64,000 bases of DNA from Streptomyces sp. CB02058. GTDB taxonomy: Bacteria > Actinomycetota > Actinomycetes > Streptomycetales > Streptomycetaceae. Below, piece after piece: positions 51,163 to 59,413 of this stretch. Under the pieces are notes generated by a model. The model did no database searches and was not told the origin of the DNA. It saw nothing but the letters and a program-made list of their open reading frames with translations. Made by a program: the position numbers and the translations under genes. Position 1 is the first letter of the stretch. Each line of letters begins with the position of its first letter. The stretch spans positions 868,001 to 932,000 of the forward strand of contig NZ_LIPG01000002.1 in the NCBI RefSeq assembly GCF_001905505.1. The letters are read 5' to 3'.

Positions 51163-51201
51163 TGGCAGCTTGCTGCCAGACCGGCGGGCCGGCTGCCAGA
51201 C
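51163..51201. promoter_or_regulatory. Repeated operator half-sites between reductase and regulator
   Basis: TGGCAGC (51163-51169) TT GCTGCCA (51172-51178) is an inverted repeat. GCTGCCAGAC occurs at 51172-51181 and again at 51192-51201, 20 bases later (two helical turns). The cluster ends 8 bases before the regulator GTG and starts 33 bases from the reductase start, consistent with autoregulation and control of the reductase. Confidence 0.6.
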
Positions 51202-51208
51202 TGGCGGT

Positions 51209-51874
51209 GTGAGGAACGAAGAGGTGTTCTCGGTCCAGGGCGACGCGGAGCTGATCGCGCGTGCCGGTCATCTCTTCGAGTCCGTGTCCTGCGACTTCCT
51301 GTGCGCCGCCCGGGACCTCGCGACCTGGTCCCAGCCGGTGGCCAGGGCGGCGGTCCTGCGCCGGATGCGGGCACCGGACCCGCCGGGCATCACCGTACGC
51401 AAACTGCTGAGCCCGCTCGCGCTCGTCGAGGAGGAGGCCCGCGCGCACCTGCGGCTGGTGCGGGGCAAGGGGGCCCTGGTCCGGATCAGCGGCTCACCAC
51501 TGCCTCACGAGACGATCATCATCGACCGGCGGGTCATGATCCTCGCGGGCCGCGAGACCCCCTCGGGCCGTGAGTACACCGTCACGACGTCGCGGAACCT
51601 GGTCGAGGGCGTCGATTCGCTCGTCCAGGCGGTCTGGGACGAGTCCGCCGACCTCGACGACTGTCTGCGCGGCGACATGCCCCGTCTGGACGCCGAGGAC
51701 CGCGCGGTCCTCCAGGCCCTCGGCTCGGGGCTCACCGACGCGTCGGCGGCCCGCCGCCTCGGCGTCTCGCTCCGGACCTACCGGCGGCGTGTGGCCGGAC
51801 TGATGGCCGCGCTGGAGGCGGACTCCCGCTTCCAGGCCGGCATGCGTGCGGGCGAGCTGGGCCTGTCCCGCTGA
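51209..51874 (+). CDS. HTH (LuxR-type) transcriptional regulator
   Basis: 221 residues from GTG 51209. The N-terminal two thirds (RNEEVFSVQGDAELIARAGHLFESVSCDFLCAARDLATW ... ETIIIDRRVMILAG) resembles a TrmB/PLD-like effector fold common in Streptomyces regulators of this type. The C-terminal HTH is QALGSGLTDASAARRLGVSLRTYRRRVAGLMAALEADSRFQAG, a GerE-like motif. It diverges from the aldo/keto reductase and probably controls it through the GCTGCCAGAC sites. The signal is unknown. Confidence 0.85.
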   Translation: MRNEEVFSVQGDAELIARAGHLFESVSCDFLCAARDLATWSQPVARAAVLRRMRAPDPPGITVRKLLSPLALVEEEARAHLRLVRGKGALVRISGSPLPHETIIIDRRVMILAGRETPSGREYTVTTSRNLVEGVDSLVQAVWDESADLDDCLRGDMPRLDAEDRAVLQALGSGLTDASAARRLGVSLRTYRRRVAGLMAALEADSRFQAGMRAGELGLSR

Positions 51875-51972
51875 GGGCCCCGCCGGACAGGCCCCGCGCG
51901 CCGGACCGGCCCCGCGTGGTCGGACAGGCCCCGCGTCTCGCACACGCCTCGCGACGAGGCCGGTCCCGCGCG

Positions 51973-53727
51973 TCAGCTCGACTCGCGCCACTGGTTCGTG
52001 ATGGGCAGCCGGCGGTCCTTGCCGAAGCCCTTCGGGGAGATCTTCGTGCCCGGCGGGTACTGCCTGCGCTTGTACTCCGCCGTGTCCACCATCCGCAGCG
52101 TTTTCCTCACCAGGGCGTCGTCGAAGCCCGCCGCCACGATCGCGTCGCGGCCCTGGTCCCGGTCGACGTACATCTCCAGGATCCGGTCCAGCACGTCGTA
52201 GTCCGGCAGCGAATCCGTGTCCACCTGGCCGGGGCGGAGCTCGGCGCTCGGCGGCTTGGTGATGGACGCCTCCGGGATGGGCGGGGTCTGACCGCGCTCC
52301 TCGGCGGCACGGTTGCGCCACTTCGCGAGGCGGAAGACCGACGTCTTGTACACGTCCTTGATCGGCCCGTACGCGCCGACGGAGTCCCCGTAGAGGGTCG
52401 AATAGCCCACCGCCAGCTCGGACTTGTTGCCCGGCGCGAGCACGATCTGGCCCTCCTGGTTGGAGACGGCCATCAGCATCGTGCCGCGCAGCCGCGACTG
52501 GAGGTTCTCCTCGGCCAGCCCGGTGAGCCCCAGCGACCCCATGTACGCGTCGAACATCGGCTCGATCGGTACGGTGCGGAAGTTCAGCCCCGTGCGCCGG
52601 GCGAGTTCGGCCGCGTCGCCCTTGGAGTGGTCCGACGAGTACTTCGACGGCATCGAGATGCCGTACACGTGCCGGGCGCCCAGCGCGTCACAGGCGATGG
52701 CCGCGACGAGCGCCGAGTCGATACCGCCGGAGAGCCCGATCAGGACACTGCTGAAACCGTTCTTCGCAGCGTACGCGCGCAGCCCCACGACCAGCGCCGA
52801 GTACAGCTCCTCGTCGTCGTCGAGCCGCTCGGCGTAACCGCCGGTCAGCTCGGGCTCGTAGGCCGGGAGCGGCTCCTCGCCCAGGACCACGTGGTCGATC
52901 CGCAGACCGTCGTTGACGACGCCCGACGGCGCCTCGGCCGCAGCGGCCGGGAGGTCCAGGTCGAGGATCACGCTGCCCTCGGAGAACTGGGGTGCGCGGG
53001 CGACGACTTCGCCGTCCTTGTCGACGACGATCGAGTCCCCGTCGAAGACCAGCTCGTCCTGGCCGCCGATCATGGCCAGGTACGCCGTCGTGCACCCGGC
53101 CTCCTGGGCGCGCTTGCGGACCAGCTCCAGCCGGGTGTCGTCCTTGTCCCGCTCGTACGGGGACGCGTTGATGGACAGCAGCAGCCCTGCCCCCGCCGCC
53201 CGCGCGGCCGGGACCCGGCCGCCGTCCTGCCAGAGGTCCTCGCAGATCGCGAGCGCCACGTCGATGCCGTGAACCCGCACGACGGGCATCGAGTCGCCGG
53301 GCACGAAGTACCGGAACTCGTCGAAGACGCCGTAGTTGGGCAGGTGGTGCTTGGCGAAGTTCAGCGCGACCGTCCCGCGGTGCAGCACCGCGGCGGCGTT
53401 GCGCGGAGAGCCCGCCGGCTGTCCGTAGCGCGCGGCGGCGTGCTCGGAGCGGTCCAGGTAGCCGACGACGACGGGGAGTTCCCCGAAGCCCTCGTCGGCG
53501 AGGCGGACGGCGAGCGCCCGCAGCGCCCGGCGCGAGGCCTCGACGAAGGACGAGCGCAGGGCCAGGTCCTCGACGGGGTATCCGGTCAGCACCATCTCGG
53601 GGAACGCCACCAGGTGGGCGCCCTGCTCGGCGGCGTGCCGGGTCCAGTGGACGATCGACTCGGAGTTGCCGGCGAGGTCTCCGACGGTCGCGTCGATCTG
53701 ATTGAGTGCGAGACGTAGTTGAGGCAC
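51973..53727 (-). CDS. nadE: Glutamine-dependent NAD+ synthetase
   Basis: 584 residues. N-terminal glutaminase (nitrilase fold) with catalytic Glu44 in AFPEMVLTGYP, Lys126 in NFAKHHLPNYG and Cys162 in LAICEDLW. C-terminal synthetase with the pyrophosphatase loop IGLSGGIDSALVAAIA and YGISMPSKYSSDHSKGDAAELARR. It converts deamido-NAD to NAD+ with ATP and glutamine ammonia. Full length and complete motifs. It runs alone, with the multicopper oxidase upstream on the same strand behind a strong hairpin. Confidence 0.96.
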   Translation of the reverse strand: MPQLRLALNQIDATVGDLAGNSESIVHWTRHAAEQGAHLVAFPEMVLTGYPVEDLALRSSFVEASRRALRALAVRLADEGFGELPVVVGYLDRSEHAAARYGQPAGSPRNAAAVLHRGTVALNFAKHHLPNYGVFDEFRYFVPGDSMPVVRVHGIDVALAICEDLWQDGGRVPAARAAGAGLLLSINASPYERDKDDTRLELVRKRAQEAGCTTAYLAMIGGQDELVFDGDSIVVDKDGEVVARAPQFSEGSVILDLDLPAAAAEAPSGVVNDGLRIDHVVLGEEPLPAYEPELTGGYAERLDDDEELYSALVVGLRAYAAKNGFSSVLIGLSGGIDSALVAAIACDALGARHVYGISMPSKYSSDHSKGDAAELARRTGLNFRTVPIEPMFDAYMGSLGLTGLAEENLQSRLRGTMLMAVSNQEGQIVLAPGNKSELAVGYSTLYGDSVGAYGPIKDVYKTSVFRLAKWRNRAAEERGQTPPIPEASITKPPSAELRPGQVDTDSLPDYDVLDRILEMYVDRDQGRDAIVAAGFDDALVRKTLRMVDTAEYKRRQYPPGTKISPKGFGKDRRLPITNQWRESS

Positions 53728-53770
53728 GGGACCAGTGTAATCGTCTTACTGACGCGATGTCCTGGCGTAT

Positions 53771-53806
53771 CCCCGTCCGGAGGGGGCGGACCGCCCCCGG
53801 ACGGGG
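53771..53806 (-). terminator. Hairpin downstream of the multicopper oxidase gene
   Basis: Outer arms CCCCGTCCGG (53771-53780) and CCGGACGGGG (53797-53806), with inner GGGGGCGG / CCGCCCCC also able to pair. It starts 13 bases past the multicopper oxidase stop and lies 44 bases before the nadE start. Confidence 0.7.
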
Positions 53807-53818
53807 CCGCGCGGAGGC

Positions 53819-55390
53819 TCAGCGCAGATAGCCGAGGACCGTCATCATCCCGGATTCCGAGTGGTAGACGTTGTGGCAGTGCAGCATCCACAGCCCCGGG
53901 TTGTCCGCGTCGAAGTCGACGGTGAGCGAGCGCCCCGGCAGGACGGCGGCGGTGTCCTTGCGGGCCCCGGGCGCTTCCGGTCCGCCCGCCCCGGCCAGCG
54001 CGAACGTGTGGCCGTGCAGATGGACGGGGTGCCACATCCGGGTGCGGTTGGTGAAGACCAGCCGCACCCGCTCCCCGGCCCGGACGGGCCGCCGCGCCGC
54101 GGGGTCGTAGGGCTTGCCGTCGAAGGCCCAGTCGTACGCCTCCATGGAGCCAGTGAGCGCGATCCGTACGGTCCGGTCGGCCGTCCGGGCCGGGAGTGCG
54201 ACCGACTCGTCCGCGGACAGCCGGTCGGCCGTGAGTACCTCGCCGTCCAGTTCCCCGGGCCGGACGTCGGCCGGAGGCAGCGCCCCGGTGCTCGTCCGCA
54301 GCACGGCCAGCGCCGAGGCGCCCTTGCCCTCGGCGAGGGCGGTCAGCGGGAACACCCCGTCCCCGGCCGTCACCAGCACGTCGTACCGCTCGCCCATGCC
54401 CAGCAGCAGGGCATCGGTCTCGGTGTGCCGCACCGGGAAGCCGTCGGTGTGCGTCACCGTCATCCGGTGGCCGCCCAGCGCCAGCCGGAACGCGGTGTCC
54501 CCGCCCGCGTTGATGACGCGCAGCCGGATGCGGTCGCCGGGGCGCGCCTCGAAGACCGAAGGGTCCTGCGCCCTGCGGCCGTTGACCAGATGGTGCGGAT
54601 AGGCGACATCGCCCGCGTGGCCGCCGAGGAGGTCGCTGCTGGAGTCCGCGAGCAGCCGGGAGGGGGCACCGTCGTCGGCCGCCCTGGCGTGAGAGGCCGC
54701 GCCGTGACCTGCCGTTCCGTGAGCGGCGGCGCGGCCCTTGGTGAGTTCGCCGAGGACCGCGTCCGGGGTGGAGCCGTCCACCCCGTCGAGCCAGTCGTCG
54801 AGGACGACGACCCACTCCTTGTCGTACGAGAGCGGTTCCTTCGGGTCGTCGACGATCAGCGGCGCGTACAGCCCCCGGTCGAGCTGGACACCGGAGTGCG
54901 GATGGATCCAGTACGTCCCCGGATTCGTGACCGCGAAGCGGTAGGTGAAGGCGGCGCCCGGCTCGACGGGACGCTGGGTCAGGCCGGGCACCCCGTCCAT
55001 GTCGTTGCGCAGGGCCAGGCCGTGCCAGTGCATCGTGGTCGCCTGTGGCAGATGGTTGGCCAGGGCGAGTTCCAGGGTGTCGCCCGCCGTGACCCGGATC
55101 GCTTCGCCGGGCAGGCGGTCCCCGTAGGACCAGCTGGGGACGGTGAGGCCGTCGCCCAGGTCGAGACGGGACGCGGTGGCGGTGAGCGAGACCTTCCGCA
55201 CCGGGCCGGCGCCCCGGCGGGTCTCGGCGTCGACGACCTCCGGCCCGTCGGGGGCGACGTACTGGTCCGCGGCTCGCGCGGGGGAGCGGGGGCGGAAGGG
55301 CGAGGCGTGGGCGGCGGAGGCGAGGCCTGCTGTCCCCGCCAGGGCGACACCGAGACCGAGCGCGGCACGACGAGTGGGCATTTCAGACAT
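53819..55390 (-). CDS. Multicopper oxidase, Tat-exported
   Basis: 523 residues from ATG 55390 (alternative ATG 55381). Twin-arginine signal MPTRRAALGLGVALAG. Three cupredoxin domains with all copper motifs: TMHWHGLAL, YWIHPHSGVQ, MWHPVHLHGHTF and MLHCHNVYHSESGMM (His-Cys-His with axial Met), so type 1, 2 and 3 copper sites are complete. A His/Ala-rich insert (HGTAGHGAASHARA) lies near residues 215-235. Family members oxidise Cu(I), Fe(II), phenols or bilirubin. It acts outside the membrane. Confidence 0.93.
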   Translation of the reverse strand: MSEMPTRRAALGLGVALAGTAGLASAAHASPFRPRSPARAADQYVAPDGPEVVDAETRRGAGPVRKVSLTATASRLDLGDGLTVPSWSYGDRLPGEAIRVTAGDTLELALANHLPQATTMHWHGLALRNDMDGVPGLTQRPVEPGAAFTYRFAVTNPGTYWIHPHSGVQLDRGLYAPLIVDDPKEPLSYDKEWVVVLDDWLDGVDGSTPDAVLGELTKGRAAAHGTAGHGAASHARAADDGAPSRLLADSSSDLLGGHAGDVAYPHHLVNGRRAQDPSVFEARPGDRIRLRVINAGGDTAFRLALGGHRMTVTHTDGFPVRHTETDALLLGMGERYDVLVTAGDGVFPLTALAEGKGASALAVLRTSTGALPPADVRPGELDGEVLTADRLSADESVALPARTADRTVRIALTGSMEAYDWAFDGKPYDPAARRPVRAGERVRLVFTNRTRMWHPVHLHGHTFALAGAGGPEAPGARKDTAAVLPGRSLTVDFDADNPGLWMLHCHNVYHSESGMMTVLGYLR

Positions 55391-55558
55391 ATTGCGCACC
55401 GTATCCCGGGCGGGTATGAGCCGGAGGGCCCGACACCCGGCGGCCCGCCGCCCGAGGCCCCGGCAGTGCCCACACGCGGCGGCCCCCAGGCGCGCGGCCT
55501 CACATGGCCGACGGCCCCCGCGCGCGACGGCGCCCCCACGCGCGCGACGGCCCGGCGT

Positions 55559-55579
55559 CCCTCGCGCTGTGCGCGAGGG
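55559..55579 (-). terminator. Hairpin downstream of the CBS gene
   Basis: CCCTCGCGC (55559-55567), loop TGT, GCGCGAGGG (55571-55579). It lies 51 bases beyond the CBS stop. Next to it GCGCGCGACGGC occurs twice, 20 bases apart (near 55520 and 55540). The rest of 55391-55629 holds nothing recognisable. Confidence 0.5.
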
Positions 55580-55629
55580 TCACCAGGCCGTCGTGGTACG
55601 GGCGACGGGCGGGGGAGGGGCGTGAGCGG

Positions 55630-56055
55630 TCAGGCGCGGGAGTAGACCTTCTCCGCCCAGCCGGCGACCTGCTCGTCCGAGAGGTGCATCGCCAGGTCCG
55701 CCTCGCTGATCATGCCGATCAGCTTCTTCTTCTCGATGACGGGAAGCCGGCGGATGCGGTGGTTCTGCATCTCGTCCAGCACGGCGTTCACATCCGCCGT
55801 CGACTCGATCCAGCGCGGCGTTCCGTCGCAGAGCTCGCCCGCCGTGACCTTCGACGGATCGTGCCCCGCCGCCACGCACTTGATCACGATGTCGCGGTCG
55901 GTGATGATCCCGACCATCCGGTCCTGCTCGCCGTTGGCCGACACGGGAAGTGCCCCCACCTTGTGGTTCCGCATCATCTGTGCGGCGCGGTCGAGGGTCT
56001 CGTGGGCGGGGATCCAGTGGGCCCCGGGATGCATGATGTCCTTGGCCGTGGTCAT
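55630..56055 (-). CDS. Tandem CBS-domain protein
   Basis: 141 residues from ATG 56055 with GGAGG upstream. CBS 1: IMHPGAHWIPAHETLDRAAQMMRNHKVGALPVSANGEQDRMVGIITDRDIV. CBS 2: TPRWIESTADVNAVLDEMQNHRIRRLPVIEKKKLIGMISEADLA. Both end in the GI(I/M)S/TxxD loop that binds the ribose of AMP/ATP or SAM. Stand-alone CBS pairs are often stress or redox sensors (hypoxic-response-like). The target is unknown. The DUF305 gene lies 124 bases upstream on the same strand. Confidence 0.9.
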   Translation of the reverse strand: MTTAKDIMHPGAHWIPAHETLDRAAQMMRNHKVGALPVSANGEQDRMVGIITDRDIVIKCVAAGHDPSKVTAGELCDGTPRWIESTADVNAVLDEMQNHRIRRLPVIEKKKLIGMISEADLAMHLSDEQVAGWAEKVYSRA

Positions 56056-56179
56056 GAGGTTGCCTCCTGCGTGCCTGCGGGCACTGCTCGACGGCCCCGA
56101 GAACTCCCATGGTCCCCGGCCCGCCCGGCGCACGCGAACGCTGTCACCCGTCCGGGTGTACGCCGAGCGGGTGGGCCGC

Positions 56180-56875
56180 TCAGGAGCGGGGCGCGGCACC
56201 GCGCGCCGCGAGCATGTCCGCCATCAGGTCGAGCTCGGACTGCTGGGCCTCGACCATGCCCCGGGCGAGTCGCTTCTCCACGGGCACGGTGCACCGGGAG
56301 GCGCAGGCGCGGGCCATGGTGACGCCGCCCTTGTGGTGGTCGGTCATCAGCTGGAGGTAGAGGACCTCGGCCTTCTCGCCCCGTGCCTCCCGGAGCCGGG
56401 CGAGCTCGGCCCTGGTCGCCATACCGGGCATCAGCGCCCCGTCCCCACCCGAGCTCTCCATGCCTGCCATGTTCTCCATGCCGTGCATGTCGTGGCCGCC
56501 GTGCCCGTCCGGCATCCAGGACATCGGCCCCTGCCCGTCGGGCGCCGTCTTCGGCAGCTCCCACAGGTCCAGCCAGCCGAGCAGCATCCCCCGCTGATTG
56601 GCCTGGGTGTTGGCGATGTCGTAGGCGAGCCGCCGTACGTCCTCGTCCTCGGTCATGTCACGGACGAGGAAGGACATCTCCACGGCCTGCTGGTGGTGGA
56701 CGGCCATGTCGCGCGCGAAGCCCGCGTCGGCGGACGCGGCCGAGGGCGTAAGCGGGGCGGGCGCGCTCCCGTCGACCCGCGCGGACGCGACGGTCGCCGC
56801 GCCGGCGAACAGCAGGGCGAGGGCGACGGCGGAGCCCGCCACCCACCGCGTACGCCGGGTGCTCGCCGGGGTCAC
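56180..56875 (-). CDS. DUF305 (ferritin-like) exported protein
   Basis: 231 residues. N-terminal signal or anchor (RWVAGSAVALALLFAGAATVASA). DUF305 has two copies of the ferritin-like pattern: FARDMAVHHQQAVEMSFLV and LQLMTDHHKGGVTMARA, each with HH and distal Met, and a His/Met-rich middle (MPDGHGGHDMHGMENMAGMES). These features suggest copper binding, as in related copper-homeostasis proteins. The ATG overlaps the DUF3105 stop (56872-56875, ATGA), so the two are coupled. Confidence 0.88.
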   Translation of the reverse strand: MTPASTRRTRWVAGSAVALALLFAGAATVASARVDGSAPAPLTPSAASADAGFARDMAVHHQQAVEMSFLVRDMTEDEDVRRLAYDIANTQANQRGMLLGWLDLWELPKTAPDGQGPMSWMPDGHGGHDMHGMENMAGMESSGGDGALMPGMATRAELARLREARGEKAEVLYLQLMTDHHKGGVTMARACASRCTVPVEKRLARGMVEAQQSELDLMADMLAARGAAPRS

Positions 56876-57546
56876 CCGTCGACCCCGCCGGTGCAGGGCG
56901 CGCCCGGCTCGGGCGTCTGCGCGCCCTGGACGTACTTCGCGAAGAACCGCGCCACCCGGGGATCGTCCGCGCTGTCCACCGTGACCTGCTTGCCCCAGGC
57001 GCTGAGCATGATCGCCCCGGCCTGCCCCTCGTACGGGGACATCAGCGAGAAGGGCGTGCTCTCGACGCGGGACGCGAGCTTGGAGACGTCGTCCCCGGAG
57101 GCCTTCCCGTTGTGGGTCACCCAGACCGCGCCGTGCTCCAGGGCGTGCACCGCGTTGACGTTCGGAACGGCCTTTTCGTATACGACCCCGTCGCAGTTCA
57201 GCCAGGCCGGGGCGTGGTCACCGCCGACGGGCGGCTCCATGGGGTACTTCACGTCGGTGGTGACGTGGTTGCGGGTCAGCTTCTTCGCGTCCCACGACTT
57301 CTCGTCCGCGATCGGCTCGGCCGCGAGGTCCTTCTTCTCCTCCTCCGTCTGCTTGGCGTCCTGGGCCTGGCTCTCCTCCTTCTTCTCCTTGGCCTCGGAC
57401 TTCTCCAGAAGCATGTACGAGCCGAATCCCAGCAGCCCGGCGACCACGACGGCACTCACGCCTATGGCGACGACCCGGTTGCGGCGGTCCCGCGCGCGGT
57501 CGGCGTTGCGCATCTGCTCTATCCGGGTCCTGCGGTCGAAGCTCAT
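56872..57546 (-). CDS. DUF3105 membrane protein
   Basis: 224 residues from ATG 57546. A basic start, one membrane helix (VVAIGVSAVVVAGLLGFGSYMLL), a charged Lys/Glu coiled stretch, then the DUF3105 domain: VKYPMEPPVGGDHAPAWLNCDGVVYEKAVPNVNAVHALEHGAVWVTHNG, and ADDPRVARFFAKYVQG near the end. The PPVGGDH and HALEHG motifs may bind metal. A partner of DUF305 across actinobacteria; role unknown. Divergent from glnA2. Confidence 0.88.
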   Translation of the reverse strand: MSFDRRTRIEQMRNADRARDRRNRVVAIGVSAVVVAGLLGFGSYMLLEKSEAKEKKEESQAQDAKQTEEEKKDLAAEPIADEKSWDAKKLTRNHVTTDVKYPMEPPVGGDHAPAWLNCDGVVYEKAVPNVNAVHALEHGAVWVTHNGKASGDDVSKLASRVESTPFSLMSPYEGQAGAIMLSAWGKQVTVDSADDPRVARFFAKYVQGAQTPEPGAPCTGGVDG

Positions 57547-57699
57547 GTCGTCGGGTCCTTCTGCCAGGGGGTCGGGAGAGACGGGAGCGGAGCGGGAAAA
57601 GCCTGGGCGCGCGGGGCCGCGGAGGAGCCCTCGTGCCCCCTGCACACCATGGGCGCCGATCGTAGTGGGTGGCCGCGTGCTCTCTCTCACACCGTGTGC

Positions 57700-57715
57700 G
57701 TAATCTGGGTGAAAT
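57700..57715 (+). promoter_or_regulatory. Weak GlnR-like box upstream of glnA2
   Basis: GTAAT-CTGGGT-GAAAT matches GTNAC-N6-GAAAC at eight of ten fixed positions (counting the N as free). It lies 78 bases before the glnA2 start. The match is imperfect, and glnA2 regulation may instead be by polyamine-responsive repressors. Confidence 0.35.
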
Positions 57716-57792
57716 CCCGGGTCGTGATACTGAGGTGTCTCCCCTACCCCGGGCGGTGGTGCACGGACCGTCTGAACTGCAAGGATGTGGCT

Positions 57793-59154
57793 ATGGACAA
57801 GCAGCAGGAATTCGTCCTCAGGACCCTTGAGGAGCGCGACATCCGCTTCGTACGGCTGTGGTTCACCGATGTTCTCGGTTACCTCAAGTCCGTCGCCGTG
57901 GCCCCGGCCGAGCTCGAACAGGCCTTTGACGAGGGCATCGGCTTCGATGGCTCCGCGATCGAGGGCTTCGCCCGTGTATACGAATCGGACATGATCGCCA
58001 AGCCGGACCCCGGCACGTTCCAGATCCTCCCGTGGCGCGCGGAGGCTCCCGGAACGGCGCGGATGTTCTGCGACATCCTGATGCCGGACGGTTCGCCCTC
58101 CTTCGCGGACCCCCGCTTCGTCCTCAAGCGCATCCTCGCGAAGACCTCGGACCTGGGCTTCACCTTCTACACCCACCCGGAGATCGAGTTCTTCCTGCTG
58201 AAGAACAAGCCGGTCGACGGCTCCCGCCCCACCCCGGCCGACAGCTCCGGCTACTTCGACCACACCCCGCAGAACGTCGGCATGGACTTCCGCCGCCAGG
58301 CGATCACCATGCTCGAATCGATGGGCATCTCGGTCGAGTTCAGCCACCACGAGGGCGCCCCCGGCCAGCAGGAGATCGACCTCCGTTACGCGGACGCGCT
58401 CTCCACCGCCGACAACATCATGACCTTCCGCCTGGTCATGAAGCAGGTCGCGCTGGAGCAGGGCGTGCAGGCCACCTTCATGCCGAAGCCGTTCTCGGAG
58501 TACCCGGGCTCGGGCATGCACACCCACCTCTCCCTCTTCGAGGGCGACCGCAACGCCTTCTACGAGTCGGGCGCCGAGTACCAGCTGTCGAAGGTCGGCC
58601 GCTCCTTCATCGCGGGCCTGCTGAAGCACGCCGCGGAGATCTCCGCCGTGACGAACCAGTGGGTCAACTCGTACAAGCGCATCTGGGGCGGCTCCAGCCG
58701 CTCCGCGGGCGCCGGCGGCGAGGCCCCCTCGTACATCTGCTGGGGCCACAACAACCGCTCCGCGCTGATCCGCGTCCCGATGTACAAGCCCGGCAAGACG
58801 GGCTCGGCGCGCGTCGAGGTCCGCTCCATCGACTCCGGCGCCAACCCGTACCTCACGTACGCCGTCCTGCTCGCCGCGGGCCTCAAGGGCATCGAGGAGG
58901 GCTACGAACTCCCGGCCGGCGCCGACGACGACGTCTGGGCCCTCTCCGACTCGGAGCGCCGCGCGATGGGCATCGAGCCGCTCCCGCAGAACCTGGGTGA
59001 GGCGATCTCGCTGATGGAGAAGAGCGAACTGGTCGCCGAGACCCTGGGCGAGCACGTCTTCGACTTCTTCCTGCGCAACAAGAAGCAGGAGTGGGAGGAG
59101 TACCGCAGCGAGGTCACGGCCTTCGAGCTGAAGAACCTGCTGCCGGTGCTGTAA
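57793..59154 (+). CDS. glnA2: Glutamine synthetase-like enzyme, GlnA2 type (gamma-glutamylpolyamine synthetase)
   Basis: 453 residues from ATG 57793 with AAGGATG upstream. GS fold marks: GFDGSAIEGFARVYESDM, HPEIEFFLL, SHHEGAPGQQEIDLRYADAL, SGMHTHLSL, NSYKRI and NRSALIRVP. The start MDKQQEFVLRTLEERDIRFVRLWFTDVLGYLKSVAVAPAELEQAFDEG is that of Streptomyces GlnA2, not GlnA. GlnA2 has been shown in S. coelicolor to glutamylate polyamines rather than to make glutamine. A perfect terminator follows at 59173. Confidence 0.93.
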   Translation: MDKQQEFVLRTLEERDIRFVRLWFTDVLGYLKSVAVAPAELEQAFDEGIGFDGSAIEGFARVYESDMIAKPDPGTFQILPWRAEAPGTARMFCDILMPDGSPSFADPRFVLKRILAKTSDLGFTFYTHPEIEFFLLKNKPVDGSRPTPADSSGYFDHTPQNVGMDFRRQAITMLESMGISVEFSHHEGAPGQQEIDLRYADALSTADNIMTFRLVMKQVALEQGVQATFMPKPFSEYPGSGMHTHLSLFEGDRNAFYESGAEYQLSKVGRSFIAGLLKHAAEISAVTNQWVNSYKRIWGGSSRSAGAGGEAPSYICWGHNNRSALIRVPMYKPGKTGSARVEVRSIDSGANPYLTYAVLLAAGLKGIEEGYELPAGADDDVWALSDSERRAMGIEPLPQNLGEAISLMEKSELVAETLGEHVFDFFLRNKKQEWEEYRSEVTAFELKNLLPVL

Positions 59155-59172
59155 GCACCCCTGTACGCAGAC

Positions 59173-59212
59173 GGCCTCGGGCCGGTGGTGTGCGCACCGC
59201 CGGCCCGAGGCC
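59173..59212 (+). terminator. Terminator of glnA2
   Basis: Arms GGCCTCGGGCCGG (59173-59185) and CCGGCCCGAGGCC (59200-59212), 13 bp perfect, with inner GGTG/CACC able to pair. It starts 18 bases after the stop. Confidence 0.8.
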
Positions 59213-59413
59213 GTTCCCGGGCGCCGCGCGGACGGTGGTGCCCGTGCGCCGGGAAGGGCACGCGGACCCGAGTTGCGGGACGCGGCGACGGGGTCACAGT
59301 GGGTTGTAACGCCTGTGCGCCGTTGAGCCATGGATCTCCGGCCACCGTGGGGCGTCGCAAGGGCCGGGCCCACAAGGGCGGAGCCGCATGTCGCGAGTGC
59401 ACCTGGAGCTGAC

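Noticed and set aside
55504..56322. Plus-strand frame opposite the CBS gene
   Set aside because: It is antisense to the CBS-domain protein and shows no recognisable domain.
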